From Ziziphus jujuba (taxonomy: Eukaryota; Streptophyta; Magnoliopsida; Rosales; Rhamnaceae): a stretch of 64,000 bases of DNA. Of this stretch, positions 43,960 through 54,727 are shown piece by piece (positions within the stretch are counted from its first letter, which is position 1; the number at the start of each line of letters is the position of its first letter). The notes under the pieces were generated by a model, which did no database searches, was not told the origin of the DNA, and worked only from the letters and a program-made list of their open reading frames with translations. The stretch covers positions 27,590,001 through 27,654,000 of the forward strand of contig NC_083379.1 of NCBI RefSeq assembly GCF_031755915.1. The letters run 5' to 3'. Both the position numbers and the translations under genes were made by a program.

Positions 43960-44412
43960 ATGCAAGGTAAGATTTGCAGCATGATTATAGGTAGTGGGAG
44001 TTGTACCAACGTGATAAGTAATCTTGTAGTTGATAAATTAGGCTTGAAAACAATTAAGCATGCAGAACCCTATAGGTTACAATGGTTAAATAGTAGTGGT
44101 GAGATGAGGGTAAATAAGCAAGCCAAAGTTAAATTTAATATAGGTAGGTATGAAGATGTTGTCTTGTGTGACATTGTACCAATGCATGCCGGACATATTT
44201 TACTAGGTAGACCATGGCAATTTGACAAAGATGCTACTCATTTTGGTCGAGAAAATAGTATTTTTTTTAGGTTTAAATGGAACCAAATCAAGCTAGAGCC
44301 ATTAACTCCCAGGGAGGTCTACAAAGATCAACTACAAATGCAACAAAGGAAGGAGGCTGAAAAAGTCAAGGAGAAAACAAGTATGGCATCAACGGCTTCA
44401 CCATCCTTGTAA
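43960..44412 (+). pseudogene. Protease of element H with mutated active site
   Basis: Open for 150 codons: MQGKICSMIIGSGSCTNVISNLVVDKLG ... HILLGRPWQFDKDATHFGREN and the charged spacer. The catalytic aspartate of the DSG triad is replaced by glycine (GSG), so even this open stretch could not give an active aspartic protease. It ends at a TAA (44,410-44,412). Confidence 0.87.
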
Positions 44413-46330
44413 GAAGGTGAGATTGAGGTTGCTGATCAAGGTAAGATTTCTAAAACCCAGATCGAGTGGAAAAACCAAGAGAAAGCCGAGAGGGGGGTGA
44501 TAAAAGAGAGCAAACACGAGAGCACCAACAATCTGGAAATTTCCGCCAATGAGAGCCAAACCGAGGGAAGGAAAAGAAAAGAAAGAAATGAGAGGACAAA
44601 CCAAAATTTTTATTTGAGTTTTGGGGATATTAATAAGGCTATTGAATGTACGAAACCCTTGCTGGTCATGATATATAAAGAAAACTATTTTAATGATCAA
44701 ACTAACTTTGAAGAACTTGAATTGCCAAGTTCAATGATTTCTCTTTTGAAGGAATTTGGAGATGTTTTTCCGAATGAGATTCCAAGTGGACTACCACCTA
44801 TTTGAGGGATAGAACATCAAATTGACTTTGTCCTAGGGCTTCCCATACCAAATAGACCAGCATATAGAAGCAATCCCGAGGAAACAAAGGAGCTGCAAAA
44901 ACAGGTAAGTAACTTGCTTGATAAAGGATACATTCGTGAGAGTTTAAGTCCATATGCTGTTCCTGTTTTGTTGGTACCTAAAAAGGATGGTTCTTGGAGA
45001 ATGTGTGTTGATTGTACGGTGATAAATAACATCGCCATTAAATATAGATATCCCATTCCTATATTAGATGATATGCTTGATGAGTTGCATGGTGCTTGCA
45101 TGTTTACTAAAATTGATCTTAAGAGTGGTTATCATCAAATTAGAATGAAAGAAGGTGATGAATGGAAAACAGCATTTAAAACTAAATATGGGCTGTATGA
45201 ATAGTTAGTTATGCCTTTTGGATTATTTAATGCACCTAGTACTTTCATGATGCTTATGAATCATGAAATGCGTCCATTTATTGGTAAATTTGTGGTTGTT
45301 TATTTTGATGATATTTTGGTGTATAGCCGAAACTTGGATGAGCATGTGGATTAACTTAGGCAAGTTTTACAAATTCTTAGAAAGGAAAGATTGTTTGCTA
45401 ACATGAACAAGTGTGGTTTTTGCAAAGATGAGCTTGTTTTTCTAGAATTTATAGTAAGTGCTACAGGAATCAAAGTGGATCAAGCTAAAGTGCAAGTAAT
45501 CAAAGAGTGGCCGGTTCCTACAACAATCACCTAAGTGAGGAGTTTCCATGGCTTGTAAAGTTTTTATAGAAGATTTGTCCAGGATTTTAGCACCATAGCT
45601 GCACCTCTGAATGAAGTTGTCAAGAAGAATGTTGGCTTTAAATGGGGGGAAGTACAAGAAAAATCTTGTAATTTGTTGAAAGAAAAATTGTGTAATGCAC
45701 CTTTATTAGTTTTACCAAAGTTTTCTAAGACTTTTGAAATTGAGTGTGATGCTTCGGGTGTAGCTATTGGAGCTATCTTAATGCAAGAAGGAAGACCCAT
45801 AACCTACTTCAGTGAAAAATTAAATGGAGCTGCACTAAACTACCCGACATATGACAGGGAGATGTATGCTTTGGTGAGGGCTTTGGAGACGTAGCGGCAT
45901 TATCTCATGCCAAAGGAGTTTATGATTCATACAAATCATGAGTCTTTGAAGCATATTAAGGGTCAAGGAAAGCTCAACCGAAGGCATGCCAAGTGGATTG
46001 AATTTATTGAGCCCTTTCCATATGTGATCCGCTACAAAAAAAAGGTAAGGAAAATGTGGTTGCCCATGCATTATCGCGAAGGTATGTACTCTTTTCTACC
46101 TTAGATGCTAGATTGCTTGGATTTGAACAATTGAAAGAACTTTATGAGCATGATAGTGACTTTGGAGAAATTTTTAGAACCTTTTTGGAACATGGATTTA
46201 ATAAATTTTACATATTTGAGGGGTATTTGTTTAAGGAAAACAAACCTTGTGTGCCTAATTGTAGCATTAGGGAATTATTGGTTCGGGAAGGACATAGGGG
46301 TGGTTTAATGGGTCAATTATGAGTTTTTAA
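44413..46330 (+). pseudogene. Spacer, RT and RNase H of element H
   Basis: 44,497-44,805 gives the charged spacer and linker ([45 protein letters not shown]), ending in a TGA. 44,914-45,204 gives [26 protein letters not shown] and KTKYGLYE, ending in a TAG. The active site YFDDILVYS is at about 45,301-45,327. RNase H is in 45,673-45,894 ([30 protein letters not shown]), then a stop, then [16 protein letters not shown]. The linker continues to LLVREGHRGG at 46,322. Stops number at least six; one frameshift lies near 46,040. Confidence 0.85.
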
Positions 46331-46868
46331 AACTTGATCCTTGGTGCAAGAACATTTTTATTGGCCTAACATGAGGAAAGATGTTGACAAAATTTGTGAA
46401 AGATGTCTGAACTACCAGAAAACAAAATCAACATTGAAGCCACATGGATTGTACAAGCCTTTGCCAATTCCTACCTATCCTTGGGTAGATTTGCCTATGG
46501 ATTTTATTCTTGGTTTGCCTAGATCAAGGACAAGTAAGGATTCAATATTTGTTGTAGTAGATAGGTTTTCTAAGATGGCACGTTTTATTGCATGTAATAA
46601 AACTGATGATGCATCTAATGCTGCTAATTTATTTTTCAAGAAAATTGTGAGATTGCATGGAATGCCAAAAACTATTATTTCGGATAGGGATGCTAGGTTC
46701 TTAACTTATTTTTGGAAAACCTTGTGGGCTAAGTTAGGTACTAAGCTTTTTTTTTCAATTACTTGCCACCCACAAACAGATGGGCAAATTGAAGTTGTGA
46801 ATAGAACATTGTCTGCTTTGTTACGTGCTTTAATTAGTAAAAATTTGAGAAATTAGGAAGAATGTTTA
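46331..46868 (+). pseudogene. Integrase N-terminal and core part of element H
   Basis: Open 46,341-46,856: [21 protein letters not shown] (last zinc cysteine changed), first aspartate in PMDF, SDRDARF with the second aspartate, QIEVVNRTL with the glutamate, then a TAG in the NLRTWEECL region (NLRN-stop). Element I is inserted 12 bases further on, after GTTTA of the EECL codons. The gene resumes at 53,126. Confidence 0.87.
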
Positions 46869-48004
46869 TGATACGAACCTAGGACGACCTGCTCCTAAAC
46901 CTGCATTACATTGGCTCGGATCTCAATTAAGTTCAAGTTCTAATGGAATGGACCTCAACCCCTAACCAACATGTGGTTAGAAACCTTGGTATAATGTAGA
47001 CGCCACAATAGGGGATGGAAAACCTATTGATAAGTCAAGCTAAAACAACCAATTCTCTAATGGTGTTTTAGGTGTTCTTAACGAACAAAGAGATAATTAA
47101 TCTCACTAGTATTTTCTCAATCAAATCAAAGTTGTATTCTTATTGAAAAATAAGCCTTTAAATAGGCTACAAAGCCACGAAATAAAACCCTATAACATAA
47201 AGAAAAATGGCCACCACACATAAAGAAACCTAGTTGGCCGAAACTATACTTCCTTTCCTAATCTAAGTTTGATTAATTAATTCCTTTATATTAAATTTGG
47301 AATTAATTAATTTACAATGGAAAGAATAAAATAAAAACCTTCCTAAAGTTATTTTTCCATAAAATAGATAAACAAAAGCAAAAAAGTAATGGTAGTTTCC
47401 TAATACAAAAAGTAAAAACAAATTAGGAAACTATAAATGCTAGCCTTTTGATCAAGTTGACTTTGATCAATCTTTGACCTCTTTGAGCTTCAAATTAGCT
47501 TATAGATGCTTTTTAGGATGCCAAATAAGCTGAATATGAAGTCCCACACGTTTCCCATGCTTGGAAAAATAAGAAAAGGCTAATACAGTAAAATACAGTA
47601 AAGCCAGCAAGCAATAGAGCAAATTCGGCCAAATTGTTGATGCTGTCCATACAAGCCCTTTTTGATTGTATTTGAGGCTGCTTTAACTTCATTCCATGAC
47701 CTCTTAGGCATATGTATTGAACCCATAAAGCATTGGAACCATTTCATGCTTCCCGGCCTCCAAAAATGTACCAAAACCGCCACTCGGGCCCGTTTTGGCT
47801 TCTATTGCTTGTATGAGTAAAACAGGACTTGGTTCTTTAGATATGGACAACCCCTCTTGACTATGACTTATTCCTTGTATAAAGACAGCAAAATTGTCCT
47901 TGAACTTCTTGGCTAGGGCTCTAGTGATCAGTCCCACCTTCATCCGTAACAGATCGGCACCCCAGTGGGTTGTTGGTTGTACAGGTTTGGGTGGATTCGC
48001 ATCA
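46869..48004 (-). repeat. 3' LTR of element I
   Basis: LTR of 1,136 bp, TGATACGAACCTAGGACG to GGATTCGCATCA. The integrase tail frame enters at 48,004 and ends at 47,704. It contains the U3 palindrome (about 47,275-47,315) and the hairpin. Confidence 0.92.
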
Positions 48005-48216
48005 TTCCCCTCCTCTTGAAAAGGATTTTTCCTCAAATCGAAGTCATCACCCGCATAAAAAGGAGACAAATAAGCAACGTTGAAGGTGGCACTAACATTA
48101 TATTCACCCGGTAGATCAAGTTTGTAGGCATTGTCGTTTATCCGCTCTAAAATTTGAAAAAGTCCATCCATAGGCGGCATGAGCTTTGACTTTCTTTGTT
48201 TAGGAAACCTTTCCTT
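47704..48216 (-). pseudogene. Integrase C-terminal part of element I
   Basis: After an in-frame stop following WLHL, this encodes the C-terminal domain (DGLFQILERINDNAYKLDLPGEYNVSATFNVAYLSPF), the polypurine-tract codons (NPFQEEGND), and inside the LTR the motif GLITRALAKKFKDNFAVFIQG with the full tail (ending GFNTYA, 47,704). The 300 bp inside the LTR has no stop, although the rest of pol is gone. Confidence 0.85.
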
Positions 48217-48939
48217 TCATAAGTGTAACCAAACCAATTCTCCTGGGTCATACACTATTACAACAAAATCTAGAAATACATGCTCATTATGGTAAAAATT
48301 ACACTTTTTAAAGTTAGCAAACAATATTTCCCAAATTTTCAAATTGCCACTAAGTAAAGCTCTCAACAATGCAGATAAAGTTCTATGCAATAAAGACATC
48401 TTTAAATAAGTATCTTTAAAATTCATGGTCAGCAATGATTTCTTATTCATAATTACTTTATTAACATCACCAAAGCTAACATAAAAATTTATATTTTCCC
48501 TTTCTTGTCTTCCTTTTCCTTTCTCACTCACGGCCATCTCACCTTCCTCACTCTCGGCTTTTGCACCAAATTTCTCACTCTTGGTTTTATTAAAATTTTT
48601 CCACACAACCTGAGTATTAGAAGACTTACCTTGGACAGCAAGCTCACCTTTTCCCTCTTGATTGGAGTGTAGTCCACTTGGAATTTCATTTGGGAAGACA
48701 TCTCCAAATTCCTTCAAAAGAGAAATCATTGAACTTGGCAATTCAAGTTCTTCAAAGTTAGTTTGATCATTAAAATAATTTTCTTTATAAATCATGACCA
48801 GCAAAGGTTTCTTACACTCAATAACCTTATTAATATCCCCTAAACTCAAATAAAAGTTGCTACTTGACCTTTCTTTTCTTTCTTTTTCTTTTTCTCTCTC
48901 GGATTGGCGCAAACCTTTGGATTTCCCTTCCTTCTCCAA
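48217..48939 (-). pseudogene. Scrambled pol remnant of element I
   Basis: An unbroken frame of 240 codons made of pieces: charged spacer and linker (MEKEGKSKG ... [27 protein letters not shown]); RT N-terminus to EIPSGL; a jump at about 48,668 back into a second copy of the spacer (NQEGKGELAVQGKSS ... NFYVSFGDVNKVIMNKKSLLTMNFKDTYLKM); a short integrase piece ([18 protein letters not shown]); a short RT piece (LFANFKKCNFYHNEHVFLDF); and the start of the integrase tail (GELVWLHL). The second half is the same arrangement as in D at 22,290-22,545. No catalytic site is present. Confidence 0.88.
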
Positions 48940-50887
48940 GCTCTTGGGTTTTCCACTTTCTTTCCCCTATCTTTTGGTTTTTCCATGATCTTTCCACTCA
49001 ATATGAGTCTTAGAACCTTACCTTGATCAGCAACCTCATTCTTACCTTCTTGAAAGGATGGTGAAGCCGTTGGTGCCATACTTGCTTTTTCCTTAAGCTT
49101 TTCGGCTTCTCTCCTTTGTTGCATTTGTCATTGGTCTTTGTAAACCTCTTTAGGAGATAATGGTTCCAACTTGACCTTCTTACCTTTAAACCTAAAAACA
49201 ATACTATTTTCTCGACCAAAATGAGTAGCATCTTTATCAAATTGCCATGGTCTACCTAATAGTATGTGTCCAGCAATCATGGGTACAATGTCACATAAAA
49301 CTACATCCTCATATCTACATATATTAAATTTTACTTTGGCTTGTTTGTTTACTTTCATCTCACCACTATCATTAAGCCATTGTAATCTATAAGGTTCTGG
49401 ATGTTTAATAGTTATTAAGCCTAATTTATCAACTACAATGTTACTAATTACATTTGTACAACTTCCACTATCAATAATCATACTACAAATCTTACCTTGA
49501 ATTTCACATCGGGTGTGGAAGATGTTCTCTCTTTGAATTTCATCCTCATCTTTGTATGCAGCAAGTACTCTCCTAGAAAGCAAGTTTAATTCAGCATTGG
49601 ATGCTTGCAAGGTTTCGGGTTCATCCTCCAAGTCCTCCTCCTCTTGCTTGGCTTCATCCTCACTTTCTTCACTTTCCGATTCCAGCTCGTCATTGCCCTT
49701 TAACACCATGATTCTTCTATTTGGGCATTGGCTAGCAATGTGTCCTCCTCCTTGGCACTTAAAACACACAACATCATCAGTTCTAGAAGGTTTAGGATCT
49801 AATTTTACCTCATTCTTTGGTGCTTGGACAGATTCGGTTCTAGTCTCCTTCCTTGGCTAATTTGAACTTTCTTCTTTGACTTTCAACTTTGGCTTGCTTT
49901 CATAGATGGGATTGTTCCTCCAGCCACTTGAATTGGACCTTCCACTGTTGAAAGCATCTCCAAACCATGATCTTACATCCCTCCTCTTAAATTGATGCTC
50001 TAATTTAATAGCCACATACAACATCTCCTCCAATTCCACATATTGTTGCAATTCTAGTTGATTGGCTATTTCACGATTCAAACCACCAAGAAACCTTGCC
50101 ATGGTTGCTTCCCTATCTTCATTCAAGTTCAATCTCATCATAAGTCCATCTCCTTGTAATAATCCTCCATGGATCCATGTCCTTGAGATAAATATTGAAG
50201 TCTTTAATGTAGCAACCTATGATAGTGTGATGGTACGAATCGCTTCCGGATGGCTCCTTTCATTTGTCGCCATGTAGTAATCAAGTCATCACCAACTCTT
50301 CTTCGGATGTTTTGCTCATTGGTCCACCATTGGAGTGCATAATGGCCAAACTCCATTGCTGCCAATTTCACCTTCTTAGCCTCTGAATAATTATGGCGGT
50401 CAAATATCATCTCCATCATTTCTTCCCACCCCAAATATGCTTCGGGATCACTTTTACCCAGAAAAGGTGGGATGTTAACCTTGATGTTTCCCAAATCATT
50501 ATTTGTATCTTACCTCCTATATCTTCCACGGCCAGCTCTATCTTGGACAGCAAAAGTTTCGTCCATACGTTCCTCAAAGTCTTCACTGAATGGCTCCTCA
50601 TCAAATTCCTCTCTCGGTCTCTCGCGACCTTCTCATCCTCGGCCTCGTCCTCCATGGAATTCTTGCCTATTCCTTGTGTTTGGCATTCCTTGTGAAGCTT
50701 CTAGTCTTCCCACTCTTTGATTTACATGCTCAACTTGAGCACTAACCTGCTGTATTGACTCCTAAACAGCTCTCATGTCCACTTGGTCTCCACTTCCGGT
50801 AGCTCGGGCATCGCCATGGAATGCTACGGACTCCTCCTCATTGATCCTCAAGGGTGGATCTCCTCTCCTCATTCTTGATTCTATCAT
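48940..50887 (-). pseudogene. Gag and protease of element I
   Basis: The start is at ATG 50,887 (MIESRMRRGDPPLRINEEES). Parts in order: helical segment; acidic region; gag domain (open 50,204-50,494: NIKVNIPPFLGKSDPEAYLGWEEMMEMIF ... MKGAIRKRFVPSHYHRLLH); a small deletion near 50,145 that shifts the frame; MMRLNLNEDREATMARFLGGLNREIANQLELQQYVELEEML (49,857-50,141); a stop; and 49,128-49,769 with a zinc knuckle CFKCQGGGHIASQC (all ligands present), acidic spacer and protease IIDSGSCTNV ... HILLGRPWQFDKDATHFGREN, with an intact DSG. The spacer follows to 48,940, with stops. Confidence 0.87.
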
Positions 50888-51976
50888 GTTAGTATAATAA
50901 TGCAATAGAAATAAAATAGGACCTTACAATTTGACTCCCTTACGTGTTTCACTCAAATAAGGACTCGACACTCATGTTTGCACACTTGTTTTGGCTTTTT
51001 ACCCTCTTTTAAGCTCACACACTCTTGCCTTTTTCCACTCAATGAATTATCTCAAAGTTCTAATTAAAACACCCACAAATAGCAATTAGATCACTAGTAT
51101 GTTTTAATTAAACTTATCAACAAAATAGAAGCAAAAGGTAGGCAATACCGAAAGAATCCAATAAATCCTACTTTTTCGGCTTTCTAGACAAGAAAACACA
51201 TAAAATAATGGAAAAACGTTGGAATTTTTGAAAACTGCACCAGATGGTAGTAGATTATGAGTTCAAGAATAAAATTCCAGGAAAAGAAATTCAAATACGA
51301 ACAAGAATCAAATTGAACAAAAATATAGAAAAGTTGTTGGTTGTTGTTCTTTGTAATTCAAGTTTTATATCAAATCCTTTAACTGATTTTAGTCCAAATA
51401 ATTTAAGAACCCAAAATCCAAATATCCAGTAGCAAAAAATCATTTCCCAGCAACTCATACAAATAATAAAAAAAAAACCCAGCAGCTCCAACAAATCGAA
51501 ATATATATATATATTTTTTTATATATTCAGCTTTACCTCTTCTCTCTTTTTTTTTTCTTTTTTCACTCACAGAACATAAATAACTGCAGTACCAAGAATA
51601 ATTACCAAAATTACAATTCCAACTCCAAAACAAACACCAAACCCGTGACCTCCAAATAAACACAAATGTTGCTGCAAACTCTTTTTTTCTTTTTTTTTTT
51701 TGAATATATGAATGCAAATATTTAAGAGTAAAACAGCAAAGAAAAATCAACAAAAACCAAAATCAACAAGAACAATGATGAAAAACAACCAACAAACTAG
51801 GAAATAAAAATACGATAAAACTAGGTAATCCTAATTCAACTAGGAATGATTTTTTTTTTTTTTTAAGATGCAGAACGTGTATGGTGATAGAAGCAACCTT
51901 AACCTAATGTAAAATTGCAGAATAAAACAAAAACAAATAAAGCAAATAAAGATAGATCAAACCTGAACAAAATTTA
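50888..51976 (-). other. Untranslated leader of element I
   Basis: About 1.1 kb, AT-rich, closely similar to the leader of C, with (TA)n at 51,502-51,514 and T runs at 51,548-51,556, 51,690-51,700 and 51,850-51,864 in plus view. No gene; the hydrophobic frame at 51,403-51,753 is an artefact of T-rich sequence. Confidence 0.78.
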
Positions 51977-51988
51977 GCTCTGATACCA
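51977..51988 (-). promoter_or_regulatory. tRNA-Met(initiator) primer binding site of element I
   Basis: Plus-strand GCTCTGATACCA, 2 bases from the 5' LTR edge at 51,991; identical to that of element C. Confidence 0.93.
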
Positions 51989-51990
51989 AA

Positions 51991-53125
51991 TGATACGAAC
52001 CTAGGACGACCTGCTCCTAAACCCATATTATATTAGCCCGGATCTCAATTAAGTTAAAGTTCTAATGGAATGGACCTCAAACCCTAACCAACCTGTGGTT
52101 AGAAACCTTGGTATAATGTAGACGCCACAACAGGGGATGGAAAACCTATTGATAAGTCAAGCTAAAACAACCAATTCTCTAATGGTGTTTTAGGTGTTCT
52201 TAAAGAACAAAGAGATAATTAATCTCACTAGTATTTTCTCAATCAAATCAAAGTTGTATTCTTATTGAAACATAAGCCTTTAAATAGGTTACAAATCCAT
52301 GAAATAAAACCCTAGAACATAAAGAAAATCAGCCACCACACATAAAGAAACCTAGTTTGCCGAAACTATACTTCCTTTCCTAATCTAAATTTGATTAATT
52401 AATTCCTTTATATTAAATTAGGAATTAATTAATTTACAATGCAAAGAATAAAATAAAAACCTTCCTAAAGTTATTTTTCCATAAAATAAGTAAATAAAAG
52501 CCAAAAAGTAATGGTAGTTTCCTAAAACAAAAAGTAAAAACAAATTAGGAAACTAAAAGTGCTAGCCTTTTGATCAAGTTGACTTTGATCAATCTTTGAC
52601 CTCTTTGAGCTTCAATCAGCTTCTAGATGCTTTTTAGGATGCCAGATAAGCTGAATATGAAGTCCCACACGTTGCCCATGCTTGAAAAAATAAGAAAAGG
52701 CTAATACAGTAAAATACAGTAAAGCCAGCAAACAATACAGCAAATTCGGCCAAATTGTTGATGCTGTCCGAACAACCCCTTTTTGATTGCATTTGAGGCT
52801 GCTTTAGCTTGATTCCATGACCTCTTAGGAATATGTATTGAACCCATAAAGCATTGGAACCATTTCATGCTTCCCGGACTCCAAAAATGTACCAAAATCA
52901 CCACCCGGGCCCGCTTTAGCTTCTATTGCTTGTATGAGTAAAACAGGCCTTGGTTCTTTAGATATGGCCAAGCCCTCTTCACTATGGCTTATTCCTTGTA
53001 TGAAGACAGCAATATTGTCCTTGAACTTCTTGGCTAGGACTCTAGTGATAAGTCCCACCATCATCCGTAATAGATCGGCACCCCAGCGAGTTGTCGGTTG
53101 TACGGGTTCAGGCGGATTCACATCA
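51991..53125 (-). repeat. 5' LTR of element I
   Basis: LTR of 1,135 bp, TGATACGAACCTAGGACG to GGATTCACATCA. TATTTAAAGG is on the minus strand at 52,277-52,286. A reading frame for the integrase tail is still largely open here too (52,825-53,136), as expected because the 5' LTR is a copy of the coding 3' LTR. Confidence 0.92.
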
Positions 53126-53712
53126 GTTTGCCACATGTTGAATTTGCTTATAATAGGCCTTTACATTCAGCTACTAAATATACACCATTTAAAATTGTTT
53201 ATGGTTTTAATCCTTCGACTCCATTAGATCCAACACCTTTACCTTTGAGTGAGCGTGCTAATCTAGATGGAAAACAAAAAGCTGATTGGGTAAAATAGAT
53301 TGATGAGAAGACAAAGGAAAATATTGCGAGGAGGACCGAGCAATATGCAAAGGTGGCTAATCAAGGCCGAAAATCAATGGTCTTTGAACCTAGAGATTGG
53401 GTGTGGCTGCATTTGAGGGAAGAAAGATTTCCCGAACAAAGGAAATCAAAACTCATGACAAAGGGTGATAGACCTTTTCAAGTTTTGGAAAGGAAAAACG
53501 ACAATGCCTACAAACTTGATCTACCTGGTGAGTATAATGTTAGTGTCACCTTCAATGTTGCTGATTTGTCTCTTTTTGTTGCAGATGATGACTTTGATTT
53601 GAGGGCAAATCCTTTTCAAAAGGAGGGGAGTGATGCGAATCCGTCCGAGACCGTTCAACCTACAACCGCTGGGGTGTTGCTCCAATACAATGAAGGTGGG
53701 GCCGATCACTAG
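53126..53712 (+). pseudogene. Integrase C-terminal part of element H
   Basis: Resumes the gene split by [43 protein letters not shown] (53,098-53,298), a stop, then VANQGRKSMVFEPRDWVWLHLREERFPEQ ... FQVLERKNDNAYKLDLPGEYNVSVTFNVADLSLF (53,353-53,712), the polypurine-tract codons, and about 27 codons inside the LTR before a stop caused by a small indel near 53,690. Confidence 0.87.
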
Positions 53713-54727
53713 AGATCAAGCCAAGAAATTCAAGGAAAATCTTGCTGTCTTTATCCAAGGAAAAAAACATTATCAAGAGGGGTTGTCCATATCTAAAGAA
53801 CCAAGGCCTGTTTTACTCATACAAGCAATAGAAGCCAAAATGGGCCTGGGTGACATTTTTAGTGCCAATATGGAGGTCGGGTTGTATGAATTGGATCCCC
53901 ATTCTTATGGGTTCAATTCATATGGTGGATGAGTCATAGAAACCAAGCAAAGCAGTTTCAAAGCCGAACAACATAGTGGTTTGCACACAAGGGGAAGAAA
54001 GGCTGAAATTTGCTGTATTCTTTCCTGACTTTATTGTATTTTACTGTATTAGCCTTTTCTCATATTTCTAAGCAAGGGAAACGTGAGGAACTTCATAATA
54101 AGCTTATTTGGCATTCCACAAAGACTATTGAAGCTTATTTGGAGTCCAATTAGGTCAAAGAAGGGTCATTATCAACCTAGTCGAAAATTACCATATTTAG
54201 TTTCCTAATTTGTTTTTACTTTTTGTTTTAGGAAACTATCTTTAATTTTGGATTTGTATTTATTTACTTATTGAAAAAATAAGTTTAGGAAAGCTTTTAT
54301 TTTATTATTTTGTTTGTAAATTAATTAATTTCTAATTGAAAATAAGGGAATTAATTAATTAGATTAGGAAAAGGAAAGATTCGGTCAAGCTAGAACTCTT
54401 CATTATGTGGCCGGTTTTTCCTAGGTTTTTAGGGTTTATTTTGTTTCTTTCAAAGCCTATTTAAAGGCTTATTTTCAATAAGAATACAACCTGGATTTGA
54501 TTGAGAAAATACTTGTGAGAACACCTAAAACACCATTAGAGAATTGATTGTTTTAGCTTGACTTATCAATAGGTTTTCCATCCCCTATTATGGCGTCTAC
54601 ATTATACCAAGATTTCTAACCACAAGTTTGTTAGGGGTTGAGGTCAATTCCATTAGAACTTGAACTTAATTAAGATCCAGACTAATATAATACTGGTTTA
54701 GGAGCAGGTCGTCCTAGATTCGTATCA
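53631..54727 (+). repeat. 3' LTR of element H
   Basis: LTR of 1,097 bp, TGATGCGAATCCGTCC to AGATTCGTATCA. It has the U3 palindrome (about 54,318-54,362), CTATTTAAAGG near 54,458, and an R hairpin of the CTAAAACA/TGTTTTAG type (about 54,525-54,556). Confidence 0.9.

Larger units (their letters stand above)
46869..53125 (-). mobile_element. Element I, pol-deleted CRM derivative (minus strand), inside H
   Basis: LTRs at 46,869-48,004 and 51,991-53,125. Duplication is GTTTA (46,864-46,868) versus GTTTG (53,126-53,130), and removing I restores the [12 protein letters not shown] codons of H. It has a primer site, leader, gag and protease, but pol consists only of spacer/RT N-terminus pieces, the scrambled remnant shared with D, and the integrase tail. 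By eye the first roughly 350 bases of the two LTRs differ at about 16 sites. It is the youngest layer of this nest. Confidence 0.9.
41092..54727 (+). mobile_element. CRM-type element H (plus strand), inside J
   Basis: Bounded by an LTR start TTATGCGAATCCGCC at 41,092 and an LTR end CGTATCA at 54,727. J's RT sequence continues on both sides (YYDDILVY before, RHLDEHVQHL after). Target duplication is not convincing (tatat versus ttggt). Parts: truncated 5' LTR, leader, gag, protease, RT, RNase H, integrase and full 3' LTR. Element I is inserted in the integrase. The 5' LTR end and primer site are deleted. Confidence 0.85.

Noticed and set aside
51403..51753. 116-codon hydrophobic frame inside the leader of I
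   Set aside because: It lies in the T-rich untranslated leader, is not conserved as a frame in the leader of C, and contains homopolymer runs.
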